Below, one piece after another: positions 53,457 through 64,000 of a stretch of 64,000 nt of DNA. Each line of letters starts with the position of its first letter. Within the stretch, counting starts at the first letter, position 1. The position numbers were made by a program, and so were the translations under genes. The notes below the pieces were generated by a model. That model saw only the letters and a list, made by a program, of their open reading frames with translations. It ran no database searches and was not told the DNA's origin. Source of the DNA: Moraxella sp. (GTDB lineage Bacteria > Pseudomonadota > Gammaproteobacteria > Pseudomonadales > Moraxellaceae); the NCBI GenBank assembly GCA_030528385.1, contig JAUMYZ010000001.1:62001-126000 (forward strand), in the 5' to 3' direction.

Positions 53457-55454
53457 ATGCTGATTACAGAACTTGGCTATTTTGCGCTGCTGTTGGCGCT
53501 GGTGCTGGCGGTGTTGCAAGCAAGCCTACCCACATTGGGCATTATCAAAAACCAAGTACAATGGCAGCGCCTTGCTCCAAGTTTGGCAATCGCTTTGTTT
53601 TTGGCGATGATGGTGTCTTTTTTGGGCTTGATGGCGGGCTTTTTGTACAATGATTTTAGTTTGGTTTATGTGGCAAGCCATTCTAACAGTTTGCTCCCTT
53701 GGTATTATAAATTGTCGGCCACTTGGGGTGGGCATGAAGGCTCGCTGCTTTTGTGGCTGACGATTTTGGCAACATGGTGCATGCTGGTGGCGGTGTTTAG
53801 TCGTGCTTTGCCACTGGATATGCAAGCTCGTGTGTTGGCGGTGCTTGGCATGGTGCAAGTGATGATGTTGGCAATGCTTATTTTTACGTCCAGCCCTTTT
53901 AATCGCACGCTGCCCAACTTGCCTGTTGATGGGGCGGATTTAAATCCACTGCTCCAAGACCCTGGATTGATTTTTCACCCACCCATGCTTTATATGGGTT
54001 ATGTGGGGCTGGCAGTGCCCTTTGCCTTTTGTATGGCGGCGCTTTGGGCGGGTAGGTTGGACGCGGTGTGGACGCGCTGGAGCAGACCTTGGACAGTGGC
54101 GGCGTGGGGCTTTTTGACTTTGGGCATTGCCATTGGTTCTTGGTGGGCGTATTATGAGCTGGGCTGGGGCGGCTGGTGGTTTTGGGACCCTGTAGAAAAC
54201 GCTTCATTGATGCCTTGGCTGGCAGCAACGGCGCTGTTGCACTCGCTGGCAGTTACCGAAAAGCGCGGCGTCTTTAAGGCGTGGACAATCATGTTGGCAA
54301 TTTTTGCCTTTGCTTTGAGTGTGCTTGGCACATTTTTGGTGCGTTCAGGCGTCATCACTTCGGTGCACTCATTTGCAGCCGACCCCACGCGTGGCATGGC
54401 GATTTTGCTGATTTTGGCGTTGGTTATCGGTGGTGGCTTGTTGTTGTTTGCTTTGCGTGGTTGGCGCTTGACGGTGGAGAGTTCTTATCGGTTCAAGTCG
54501 CGCGAAACGGTGTTGGTGATTAACAACATTATCCTGTTGGTGGCGACTTTGGTGGTGCTGCTTGGGACGCTTTACCCCATCATCGCTGACGCTTTTAAAC
54601 TTGGGCAAGTGTCGGTGGGCGCACCGTATTTTAATGCGTTGTTTGTGCCTTTGACGTGGTTGCTTCTTGCCTTTATGGGGATTGGCGCCAACATTCGTTA
54701 CAAATACGACAGCCGCCCGTTTTTGACCATGCTTATCACTTGTGCCGTCAGCAGTTTGCTGTTGGGGGTGGCTGTTTGGTATGTGCTTGGTGGGTTGGGC
54801 AAGACGCGCCATTTTGAGTGGGGAATTTATATGACCGCCGCTTTGTCGGTGTGGGTGCTTGTTTTGATGGTGTTAGACGTCAAGGACAAAACGCGCCATG
54901 CCAAGGGGCTGTTGATTGGTTTAAAAAAGCTCAGCCCCAGTTATTATGGCATGCAAATTGCCCATATTGGTGTGCTGATGGTGGCGCTGGGTGTGGCGGT
55001 GGTCAGCAGCCTAAGCGTAGAAAAAGACGTGGCAATGACGGTGGGCGACAGCGCACATGTGCAAGGCTATGATTTTTATTTGCAAGAGTTTGCGCACATT
55101 CAAGGCAGCAATTATGACGCCACCCAAGCGACCATTCAGGTCAAACAAGACGGCAAACTCATCACCACGCTCTATCCCCAAAAGCGCCATTATGTGGTGT
55201 CTATGATGCCCATGACCGAAGTGGGTTTGTATCCAAGTTTGTTTAATGAACTCTATGTGGCGCTGGGCGAACCGATTGTGGCTGCCAATGGTAAAATGAG
55301 TGATGACACTTGGGCGGTGCGCGTGCATGTCAAGCCGATGGTGCGTTGGCTGTGGCTTGGGGCGATAGTGATGGCGCTGGGTGGCTTGCTGGCGATGATG
55401 GACAAGCGTTATCGCCTAAAACGTCTTGGTAATAAACAAGGAGAATTGGCATGA
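53457..55454 (+). CDS. ccmF: Heme lyase CcmF, cytochrome c maturation
   Basis: CcmF helps attach heme to apocytochrome c in the periplasm. The 665-residue multi-helix protein contains the WWD-type motif (GWGGWWFWDPVENASLMPWL, near residue 240), EGSLLLW near 95, and a periplasmic loop with FHPPMLYMGYVG. Potential heme His residues are scattered in loops. It opens ccmF-ccmG-ccmH-ccmI, whose genes overlap by ATGA. ccmABCDE are not in the window. Confidence 0.96.
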   Translation: MLITELGYFALLLALVLAVLQASLPTLGIIKNQVQWQRLAPSLAIALFLAMMVSFLGLMAGFLYNDFSLVYVASHSNSLLPWYYKLSATWGGHEGSLLLWLTILATWCMLVAVFSRALPLDMQARVLAVLGMVQVMMLAMLIFTSSPFNRTLPNLPVDGADLNPLLQDPGLIFHPPMLYMGYVGLAVPFAFCMAALWAGRLDAVWTRWSRPWTVAAWGFLTLGIAIGSWWAYYELGWGGWWFWDPVENASLMPWLAATALLHSLAVTEKRGVFKAWTIMLAIFAFALSVLGTFLVRSGVITSVHSFAADPTRGMAILLILALVIGGGLLLFALRGWRLTVESSYRFKSRETVLVINNIILLVATLVVLLGTLYPIIADAFKLGQVSVGAPYFNALFVPLTWLLLAFMGIGANIRYKYDSRPFLTMLITCAVSSLLLGVAVWYVLGGLGKTRHFEWGIYMTAALSVWVLVLMVLDVKDKTRHAKGLLIGLKKLSPSYYGMQIAHIGVLMVALGVAVVSSLSVEKDVAMTVGDSAHVQGYDFYLQEFAHIQGSNYDATQATIQVKQDGKLITTLYPQKRHYVVSMMPMTEVGLYPSLFNELYVALGEPIVAANGKMSDDTWAVRVHVKPMVRWLWLGAIVMALGGLLAMMDKRYRLKRLGNKQGELA

Positions 55455-56029
55455 ATGCAAACCAAAAACGCATGGCGATTTTTTTGCTTCCTTTGGTGAT
55501 TTTTCTTTTGTTGATTGCCATGTTTTTCTTTCGTCTGGGCAGACCAACCGATGTGGTGGTTACCACGTCCATTAACAAGCCTTTGCCTGAATTTAGCTTG
55601 CCTTTGTTGTCGGACACCACACGCACCATGACCAATGCCGATTTGCCAACGACACCGTTTTTGCTCAATGTTTGGGGTTCTTGGTGTCCAACGTGTTTTG
55701 TGGAGCACCCATTTTTGATGCAGTTGTCTCAGCAAGGCGTGCCAATGATTGGTATCAACTATAAAGACGAGCTGTCTGACGCGCTGGCATATCTGAGCAA
55801 GCACCAAGACCCGTTTATGTATTCGCTTCAAGACAAACAAGGCGGCTATGCCATTGATTTGGGGCTGACGGGCGCGCCTGAAACCTTTGTGGTGGACGCC
55901 AAGGGCGTGGTGTATCAACACATTTTGGGCGAAATCAACCAAGAAAACTGGACACAAACCATCAAACCTTGTCTGGACATACTCGCCCAAGCGGTCAGTG
56001 CCGAACAAAAATTGCAGGTGTGCCAATGA
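55451..56029 (+). CDS. ccmG: Thiol-disulfide interchange protein CcmG (DsbE)
   Basis: CcmG keeps apocytochrome heme-binding cysteines reduced. The 192-residue protein has an N-terminal membrane anchor (about 11-31, FLLPLVIFLLLIAMFFF) and a thioredoxin fold with WGSWCPTCFVEHPF (near 76). The GTPxAPE-type cis-Pro loop appears as LTGAPETFVVD. Its start overlaps ccmF by ATGA. Confidence 0.95.
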   Translation: MNANQKRMAIFLLPLVIFLLLIAMFFFRLGRPTDVVVTTSINKPLPEFSLPLLSDTTRTMTNADLPTTPFLLNVWGSWCPTCFVEHPFLMQLSQQGVPMIGINYKDELSDALAYLSKHQDPFMYSLQDKQGGYAIDLGLTGAPETFVVDAKGVVYQHILGEINQENWTQTIKPCLDILAQAVSAEQKLQVCQ

Positions 56030-56516
56030 AAAAACAACTCATTGCTTTGGTGCTGGGTTTGGGCATAAGTGTCAATGGTTTGGCTGCCATTGACGTGTAC
56101 CAATTTGACAATCCAGAAGACGAAACACGCTACAAGGCGTTGATTGAAGAGTTGCGCTGCCCTAAATGCCAAAACCAAAATTTGGCAGGCTCAGACGCGC
56201 CCATTGCCCAAGACCTAAAACAAAAAACCTACGACATGATAAAGGATGGACGCAGCGACAGTGAGATACGTAACTATATGTTTGAGCGTTATGGCGACTT
56301 TATCAGTTATAAGCCACCAGTGCGCCCGTCCACTTGGATTTTGTGGATTTTTCCGCCGATATTGCTGCTGGTGTTGCTGGTAGGTTGGTTGTATAAAGCC
56401 AAAAAGGGACGTCGTCAATTAACAAGCGACCCAACCAAGCAACTCAGTGCCAGCGAAGAAGCCAAATTGCAAACAATTTTGACGCAGCACAGCACCAAAG
56501 AGAACAAGGACAAGCC

Positions 56517-56520
<4 letters not shown>
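56026..56520 (+). CDS. ccmH: Cytochrome c maturation protein CcmH
   Basis: CcmH handles apocytochrome thiols with CcmG. The 164-residue protein has a signal segment (about 1-20), the LRCPKCQNQNL motif (near 43), SEIRNYMFERYGDFI, and a membrane helix (about 103-125). This is the Cys-motif half only; the TPR half is the separate gene ccmI. ATGA overlaps link it to ccmG and ccmI. Confidence 0.94.
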
Positions 56521-58519
<1,999 letters not shown>

Positions 58520-58641
58520 TTTGATAAGACCAGATGGTCGTTCCTTTGGTTTTGTGGCGTGCCTTGTGGTGTTTTGTTCCTTGGTGGTTTGCTTTTAATA
58601 GCACATCGTCCGTCAATTTTAGGTTGTTGTCCAAAAAATGC

Positions 58642-58735
58642 TTGTCATTATCGTTGAAATTGGGATATAATGTTTCCTTATTTTTGTCCTTGTCGTGCGC
58701 GTTATCAAGCATCACCAAAGGGGTGGTCACGGCAC
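58642..58735 (+). promoter_or_regulatory. rplU promoter and leader hairpin
   Basis: TTGTCA (58642-58647), an 18-nt spacer and TATAAT (58666-58671) form a strong promoter. In the leader GTGC (58695-58698) pairs with GCAC (58732-58735), enclosing ATCACC/GGTGGT (58711-58716 and 58722-58727), a possible ribosomal-protein binding structure. Confidence 0.6.
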
Positions 58736-58757
58736 ACAGGTTATTTGGGAGAGCATT

Positions 58758-59069
58758 ATGTACGCAGTCATCAAAAGTGGTGGTAAACAACATCGTGTTA
58801 GCGTTGGCGAAACTCTAAAAGTTGAATTATTAAAAGCAGACGTTGGCACATCATTAAAAGTTGAAGATGTGCTGATGGTGGTCAATGGCACAGACGTTAA
58901 AATTGGTCAGCCTGTGGTTGCTGGCGCCAGTGTAGAAGCTGAAGTGGTCAGTCATGGTCGTGGCAAAAAGGTGCGTATCGTCAAACATCGTCGTCGTAAG
59001 CACTACCACAAAGAGCAAGGTCATCGCCAGTGGTTTACCGAGCTTAAAATCACCGCCATCAACGCTTAA
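58758..59069 (+). CDS. rplU: 50S ribosomal protein L21
   Basis: The 103-residue L21 starts [18 protein letters not shown] and ends with the rRNA-binding [19 protein letters not shown] and [12 protein letters not shown] good ribosome binding site (GGGAGAG) lies 5 nt upstream. It is paired with rpmA. Confidence 0.97.
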   Translation: MYAVIKSGGKQHRVSVGETLKVELLKADVGTSLKVEDVLMVVNGTDVKIGQPVVAGASVEAEVVSHGRGKKVRIVKHRRRKHYHKEQGHRQWFTELKITAINA

Positions 59070-59111
59070 TATTACTTAATGTCTTAGACATTTTTACAAG
59101 GAGATTTTCTC

Positions 59112-59369
59112 ATGGCACATAAAAAAGCCGCAGGTTCTACTCGTAACGGTCGTGATTCCAACCCAAAAATGCTAGGCGTTAAGGTGTTTGGCGGTCAAGA
59201 CGTGGTTGCAGGCAACATCATCGTACGTCAGCGTGGCACGGAGTTTCATGCTGGTGAAGGTGTGGGCATGGGTCGCGACCATACGCTGTTTGCCTTGACC
59301 GAAGGTGTGGTAAAATTTGAGACCAAAGGTCAATTTAACCGCCGTTATGTATCGGTGCTCGCCAAATAA
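59112..59369 (+). CDS. rpmA: 50S ribosomal protein L27
   Basis: The 85-residue L27 begins [17 protein letters not shown], whose flexible N-terminus reaches the peptidyl-transferase center, and contains [20 protein letters not shown]. It begins directly with AHKKA and has no Firmicutes-type cleaved leader. A classic AAGGAGA site precedes it. Confidence 0.98.
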   Translation: MAHKKAAGSTRNGRDSNPKMLGVKVFGGQDVVAGNIIVRQRGTEFHAGEGVGMGRDHTLFALTEGVVKFETKGQFNRRYVSVLAK

Positions 59370-59384
59370 TCTTTGCGAGCAATC

Positions 59385-59408
59385 AAGCCCGTCATTTGGC
59401 GGGTTTTT
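59385..59408 (+). terminator. Terminator of rplU-rpmA
   Basis: CCCGTC pairs with GGCGGG (one G-U) around a 4-nt loop and is followed by TTTTTT. Confidence 0.82.
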
Positions 59409-59710
59409 TGTGTTTGGTTTTCTTATCAGCCTTGCTTAATCCCATTTAAAACACACAAAGCAGCCATATTGGTGCTATTTTGTGTCATCGCTCTAAAAAA
59501 CCTTCTTGGATGCCCTATTTGCTTGTCTTTTACCAATAAGCCGCCCCAAAAGACAGGTGCATGTGCGTTTTGCTTGCAATTGGGCGTTGGTAAAGCGGCA
59601 AAAATACAAACAAGACAAACCCGACTGTGATGATTGTCTATAAATTACCCAGCAGAAATGAAGTGGTGAATTTATGTTGATGTAGGTTGGTGTGAGTTTT
59701 GGGGCATAAC

Positions 59711-59851
59711 ATGGTTTTAAATTGTCGTGAACTTGACAGACAAAAATGCGCCTTTGGTGTCGGCGCCCGATGTGTTGCTTGCCAATCCATCAACGTACCT
59801 GCCGCTGATACATTTTTAAATTTAAAATTAACTGACGCTTTTGCTCGTTGA
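59711..59851 (+). other. 567-bp gap between rpmA and obgE with a doubtful 46-aa reading frame
   Basis: The stretch 59409-59880 holds no recognisable gene. One short frame, ATG 59711 to TGA 59851, has GGGG 6 nt upstream and codes for a peptide starting MVLNCRELDRQ with four cysteines. It resembles nothing I know and could be chance or a gene remnant. Confidence 0.2.
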
Positions 59852-59874
59852 TACTTGGCTTGTGCTAGGGATTA

Positions 59875-59903
59875 TTTTCACCAGTCATAAATTGTGCTAC
59901 AAT
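59875..59903 (+). promoter_or_regulatory. Putative promoter of obgE-proB-hemE
   Basis: TTTTCA (59875-59880), a 17-nt spacer, and TACAAT (59898-59903) lie 33 bp before the obgE start. Confidence 0.5.
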
Positions 59904-59921
59904 GCTCGGATTTGATAATAA

Positions 59922-61142
<1,221 letters not shown>

Positions 61143-61151
61143 GGGTGAGTT

Positions 61152-62267
61152 ATGAGTATTCAACCCAAGCGCATCGTCATCAAAATCGGCTCATCGCTTT
61201 TGACCAACAATGGGCGTGGGCTTGACCGCACCGCCATCTATGAATGGGCAAGACAAATCGCCACCTTACACGCCCAAGGTATTGAAGTTGTCTTGGTGTC
61301 AAGTGGGGCAGTTGCCGAAGGCGTGGTGCGTATGAATTTATCAGAACGCCCCAAAAAACTTGCCGCACTGCAGGCGTGTGCGTCCATTGGACAGATGGGA
61401 CTGATTGAAACGTGGTGGCAAGCCTTGATTCAAAAAGGCGTGCAGTCATCGCAGATTCTGCTGACCCATGATGATTTGGCTCATCGCTCTCGTTATTTGA
61501 ACATCAGCCAAACGGTCAATCAGCTTGTGGATTGGCGTGTCGTGCCTGTGATTAACGAAAATGATACGGTTTCTTATGGCGAGATTAAGTTTGGCGATAA
61601 TGACACGCTGGGGGCGATGAGTGCCACCATGGTGGGAGCGGATTTGTACATCATTTTGACCGACCAAGAAGGCATCTTTACAGACAACCCACGCACCAAC
61701 CCTGACGCTAGGCTCATTCGTAATGAGCGAGCCATGGCGGATTATTTGTTTGATGTGGCAGGTGATGGCGGCAAATGGGGCAGTGGTGGCATGCTCACCA
61801 AAGTGCGAGCGGCACGACTGGCGGCGATGGCAAACTGCCCAACCATCATTGCCAGTGGCAAAGTAGAAAACGTCATCACTCGCCTGATGGATGGCGAAGC
61901 GATTGGCACACGCTTGACCACCGACCTTGCTGATCGCCTTATCGCCAAAAAACAATGGCTTGCCACCCATGTGCGAGTGGCAGGTACGCTCGTCATTGAT
62001 GATGGGGCGGTACTTGCCATCACCGAGCGGGGCAAATCTCTGCTGCCTGTGGGCGTATTAGACGTGCAGGGCGATTTTGACATGGGCGATGTCGTGGAGA
62101 TTGTCAGCGCTGCAAAAGTGCGTGTGGCGGTGGGACAAGTGGGCTTTGGCAGTCATCACGCCAAACAAATCACCCAAAAGCACACCGATGAAGTGTTAAA
62201 GATTTTACAATTAAAAGACAATGACAAGACCATCATGGTACATCGTGATGACATGGCGATACTGTGA
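61152..62267 (+). CDS. proB: Glutamate 5-kinase
   Basis: ProB phosphorylates glutamate in the first step of proline synthesis. The 371-residue product has the amino-acid kinase domain ([59 protein letters not shown]) and a C-terminal PUA domain from about 275. proA is not in the window. It is co-oriented with obgE and hemE. Confidence 0.96.
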   Translation: MSIQPKRIVIKIGSSLLTNNGRGLDRTAIYEWARQIATLHAQGIEVVLVSSGAVAEGVVRMNLSERPKKLAALQACASIGQMGLIETWWQALIQKGVQSSQILLTHDDLAHRSRYLNISQTVNQLVDWRVVPVINENDTVSYGEIKFGDNDTLGAMSATMVGADLYIILTDQEGIFTDNPRTNPDARLIRNERAMADYLFDVAGDGGKWGSGGMLTKVRAARLAAMANCPTIIASGKVENVITRLMDGEAIGTRLTTDLADRLIAKKQWLATHVRVAGTLVIDDGAVLAITERGKSLLPVGVLDVQGDFDMGDVVEIVSAAKVRVAVGQVGFGSHHAKQITQKHTDEVLKILQLKDNDKTIMVHRDDMAIL

Positions 62268-62291
62268 GCGTGTTGTGATAAAGGATAAGTT

Positions 62292-63365
62292 ATGAGCACT
62301 CAAAATTTCCCCACCCTAAAAAATGACCGCCTGTTGCGAGCACTTCGTTTTGAGCCTGTGGACAGCACACCTGTGTGGATGATGCGACAAGCGGGGCGGT
62401 ATTTGCCAGAGTACAAGGCTACCCGTGCCCAAGCGGGGGATTTTTTGAGCTTGTGCAAAAACACTGAGCTTGCCACCGAAGTTACCTTGCAACCCTTGCG
62501 TCGTTTTGAGCTTGACGCGGCGATTTTATTTAGTGATATTTTAACCGTACCAGACGCTTTGGGTTTGGGGCTGTATTTTGAGACAGGCGAAGGGCCAAGA
62601 TTTCAAAAAACCGTCCGCAGCGAAGTGGACATTGCTAGTCTGCCAAAGCTTAATATGGCAGATTTGTCCTATGTAACGGACGCCGTTACAAGTATTCGTC
62701 ATGCTTTGGCTGGGCAAGTGCCACTCTTTGGCTTTTCGGGCAGTCCTTGGACGCTGGCGACTTATATGATTGAAGGTGGCGGCAGTCGTGATTATCGCCA
62801 TGCCAAACAGATGATGTATGCCACACCTGAGCTTTTGCACGCGCTGCTTGCCAAAATCACTGAGGCGGTTACTGAGTATCTGGACGCTCAAATTGTGGCA
62901 GGGGCGCAGCTGGTGCAGATTTTTGACAGTTGGGGTGGGGCATTGGGTCATCGTCAGTTTGCCGAGTTTAGCCACGCTTATAACTGCCAAATCATTGCCA
63001 ATCTTAAAGCCAAGCACCCAACCGTACCTGTGGTGATGTTTACCAAAGGTGGGGGGCTGTGGCTAGATGTGCAAGCCGACAGTCAGGCGGACGCATTGGG
63101 ACTGGATTGGACAATGCCTTTGGATAAAGCCAGAGCCATCTTGGGTACTAGCAAAGCCATTCAAGGCAATCTTGACCCTGCCACCCTTTATGGTTCACCA
63201 CAGCGTATCAAACAGGCTGTCCATGCCATGCTTGGCGATGTTTATGCAAGCGGTATCCATACGGGCTATGTGGCAAACTTTGGGCATGGCATTACCCAAT
63301 GGGCAAATCCTGACCATGCCAAAGCCTTTATTGATGCGGTGCATGAGTATCGGATTGGTGCGTGA
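62292..63365 (+). CDS. hemE: Uroporphyrinogen decarboxylase
   Basis: HemE decarboxylates uroporphyrinogen III to coproporphyrinogen III for heme. The 357-residue protein has [26 protein letters not shown] (substrate-binding Arg region), [35 protein letters not shown], and GNLDP near the end. An AAGGAT site precedes the ATG. The last 38 bp overlap the convergent permease gene. Confidence 0.96.
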   Translation: MSTQNFPTLKNDRLLRALRFEPVDSTPVWMMRQAGRYLPEYKATRAQAGDFLSLCKNTELATEVTLQPLRRFELDAAILFSDILTVPDALGLGLYFETGEGPRFQKTVRSEVDIASLPKLNMADLSYVTDAVTSIRHALAGQVPLFGFSGSPWTLATYMIEGGGSRDYRHAKQMMYATPELLHALLAKITEAVTEYLDAQIVAGAQLVQIFDSWGGALGHRQFAEFSHAYNCQIIANLKAKHPTVPVVMFTKGGGLWLDVQADSQADALGLDWTMPLDKARAILGTSKAIQGNLDPATLYGSPQRIKQAVHAMLGDVYASGIHTGYVANFGHGITQWANPDHAKAFIDAVHEYRIGA

Positions 63366-64000
63366 GCAGATTTTGGTGTTGTTGCTTGTATTTGCTGACA
63401 ATAATGGCAATCACAAACACCAACGCCTGCAACAAAACAATGGTTGCCCCCGTTGCCGAATCCAAATGATAGCTGATAATCACCCCAAAAATGCTGGTAA
63501 AACATGAGCTGAATGTCGCCACCAAAAGCATGGTGTGAAAACGGCGGGTGAGCACAAAGGCGGTAATCCCTGGAGAAATCAGCATGGCGACCACCAAAAT
63601 CACCCCCACCGCCTGCATGGCGACCACGATGGTTGCCGACAGCAGTATCAACAAACCATAATGCAGCAGCCCAAGCGATAAGCCAGCGACACGCGCATGA
63701 CTGGCGTCAAAGCAGTATAGCAGCAAGTCGCGGTGTTTGGCGATGATGACGGTCAAAATAAGCCCACAAATGACCAGTGTTTGCCACAGCAGTTGATTGC
63801 TGATGCCCAGTAAGTTGCCGAACAGAATGTGTTTTAGGTGTTGGTCGGTGTCAATCTTGGTAAATATCACCAGCCCCAGTGCAAACATGCCCGCAAACAC
63901 CACGCCCATCAAGGTGTCTTCTTTGATGCGTGTGTTGTTTTTTAGGTAGCCCACACAAGTGGCACAAAACAGCCCAGCAACAAACGCCCCTAAGGCAATT
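63328..64000 (-). CDS. Metal ABC transporter permease, Mn/Fe type (5' end outside window)
   Basis: This inner-membrane permease belongs to the ABC-3 family (SitC/SitD, MntB, ZnuB relatives). The reading frame is open to the right edge, so the first part is missing. Visible features are [39 protein letters not shown] and [13 protein letters not shown], the family's conserved inner loop, with about five membrane helices. The [10 protein letters not shown] stretch suggests Mn/Fe rather than Zn transporters, but this is not certain. The C-terminal tail is His-rich ([11 protein letters not shown]) and lies in the part antisense to hemE. Confidence 0.85.
   Translation of the reverse strand, partial: IALGAFVAGLFCATCVGYLKNNTRIKEDTLMGVVFAGMFALGLVIFTKIDTDQHLKHILFGNLLGISNQLLWQTLVICGLILTVIIAKHRDLLLYCFDASHARVAGLSLGLLHYGLLILLSATIVVAMQAVGVILVVAMLISPGITAFVLTRRFHTMLLVATFSSCFTSIFGVIISYHLDSATGATIVLLQALVFVIAIIVSKYKQQHQNLLTHQSDTHAPHQ

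Noticed and set aside
59373-59630. Reading frame of 85 codons after rpmA
   Set aside because: It begins inside the rpmA terminator, has no ribosome binding site and its product resembles nothing.

Overview
The window is a gene-dense chromosomal segment of a gammaproteobacterium of the family Moraxellaceae, most likely a Moraxella species. The signs are a fused thioredoxin-MsrA-MsrB lipoprotein of the Neisseria/Moraxella PilB type, a wax ester synthase/DGAT-family protein, a fused NadM-Nudix enzyme, an AcrA-AcrB-OprM tripartite pump with no adjacent regulator, and moderate-GC DNA with AT-rich intergenic gaps. This is inferred from protein resemblance; no database was searched. No insertion sequence, prophage, CRISPR array or rRNA operon is visible.

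Layout. 1-14 kb: 3' end of rep, metF, a secreted DUF4189-like protein, msrAB, a hypothetical gene, ahcY, a BtuB-like TonB receptor, a zinc alcohol dehydrogenase, nfuA, nadM-nudix and an unknown outer-membrane protein. 13-19 kb: the cbb3 oxidase accessory gene ccoG, an SCP2-domain gene and ccoNOQP. 19-29 kb: the glycine cleavage region. It is headed by a tandem glycine riboswitch before gcvT and is broken up by AT-rich accessory genes (secreted protein, ankyrin protein, unknown protein, antitoxin-toxin pair, membrane protein, DUF6714-like protein) and by aldA, before gcvH and finally gcvP.

29-41 kb: rpsF-rpsR-rplI with an S6:S18-type leader, metG, two coupled membrane proteins, sspA-sspB, petABC (cytochrome bc1), a WS/DGAT protein, thiG, a 53-residue small gene, and tRNA-Leu(UAA) and tRNA-Cys(GCA). 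41-52 kb: acrA-acrB-oprM convergent with mrdA-rsmD-DUF3482 GTPase. 52-64 kb: a DUF445 protein, ccmFGHI joined by ATGA overlaps, adk, rplU-rpmA, obgE-proB-hemE, and the 5'-truncated permease of a Mn/Fe-type ABC transporter that overlaps the end of hemE.

How the genes fit together. The window holds both halves of a cytochrome c respiratory route: bc1 (petABC), the cbb3 terminal oxidase (ccoNOQP) with its assembly protein CcoG, and the late cytochrome c maturation genes ccmFGHI. hemE and nfuA supply heme and Fe-S cofactors. A one-carbon and methionine theme links metF, ahcY, metG, the glycine cleavage genes and a probable cobalamin receptor. The most notable regulatory element is the tandem glycine riboswitch. 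It has a hairpin in its inter-aptamer linker and a visible sequence able to mask the gcvT ribosome binding site. A terminator after gcvH puts gcvP in a separate unit behind a toxin-antitoxin module.
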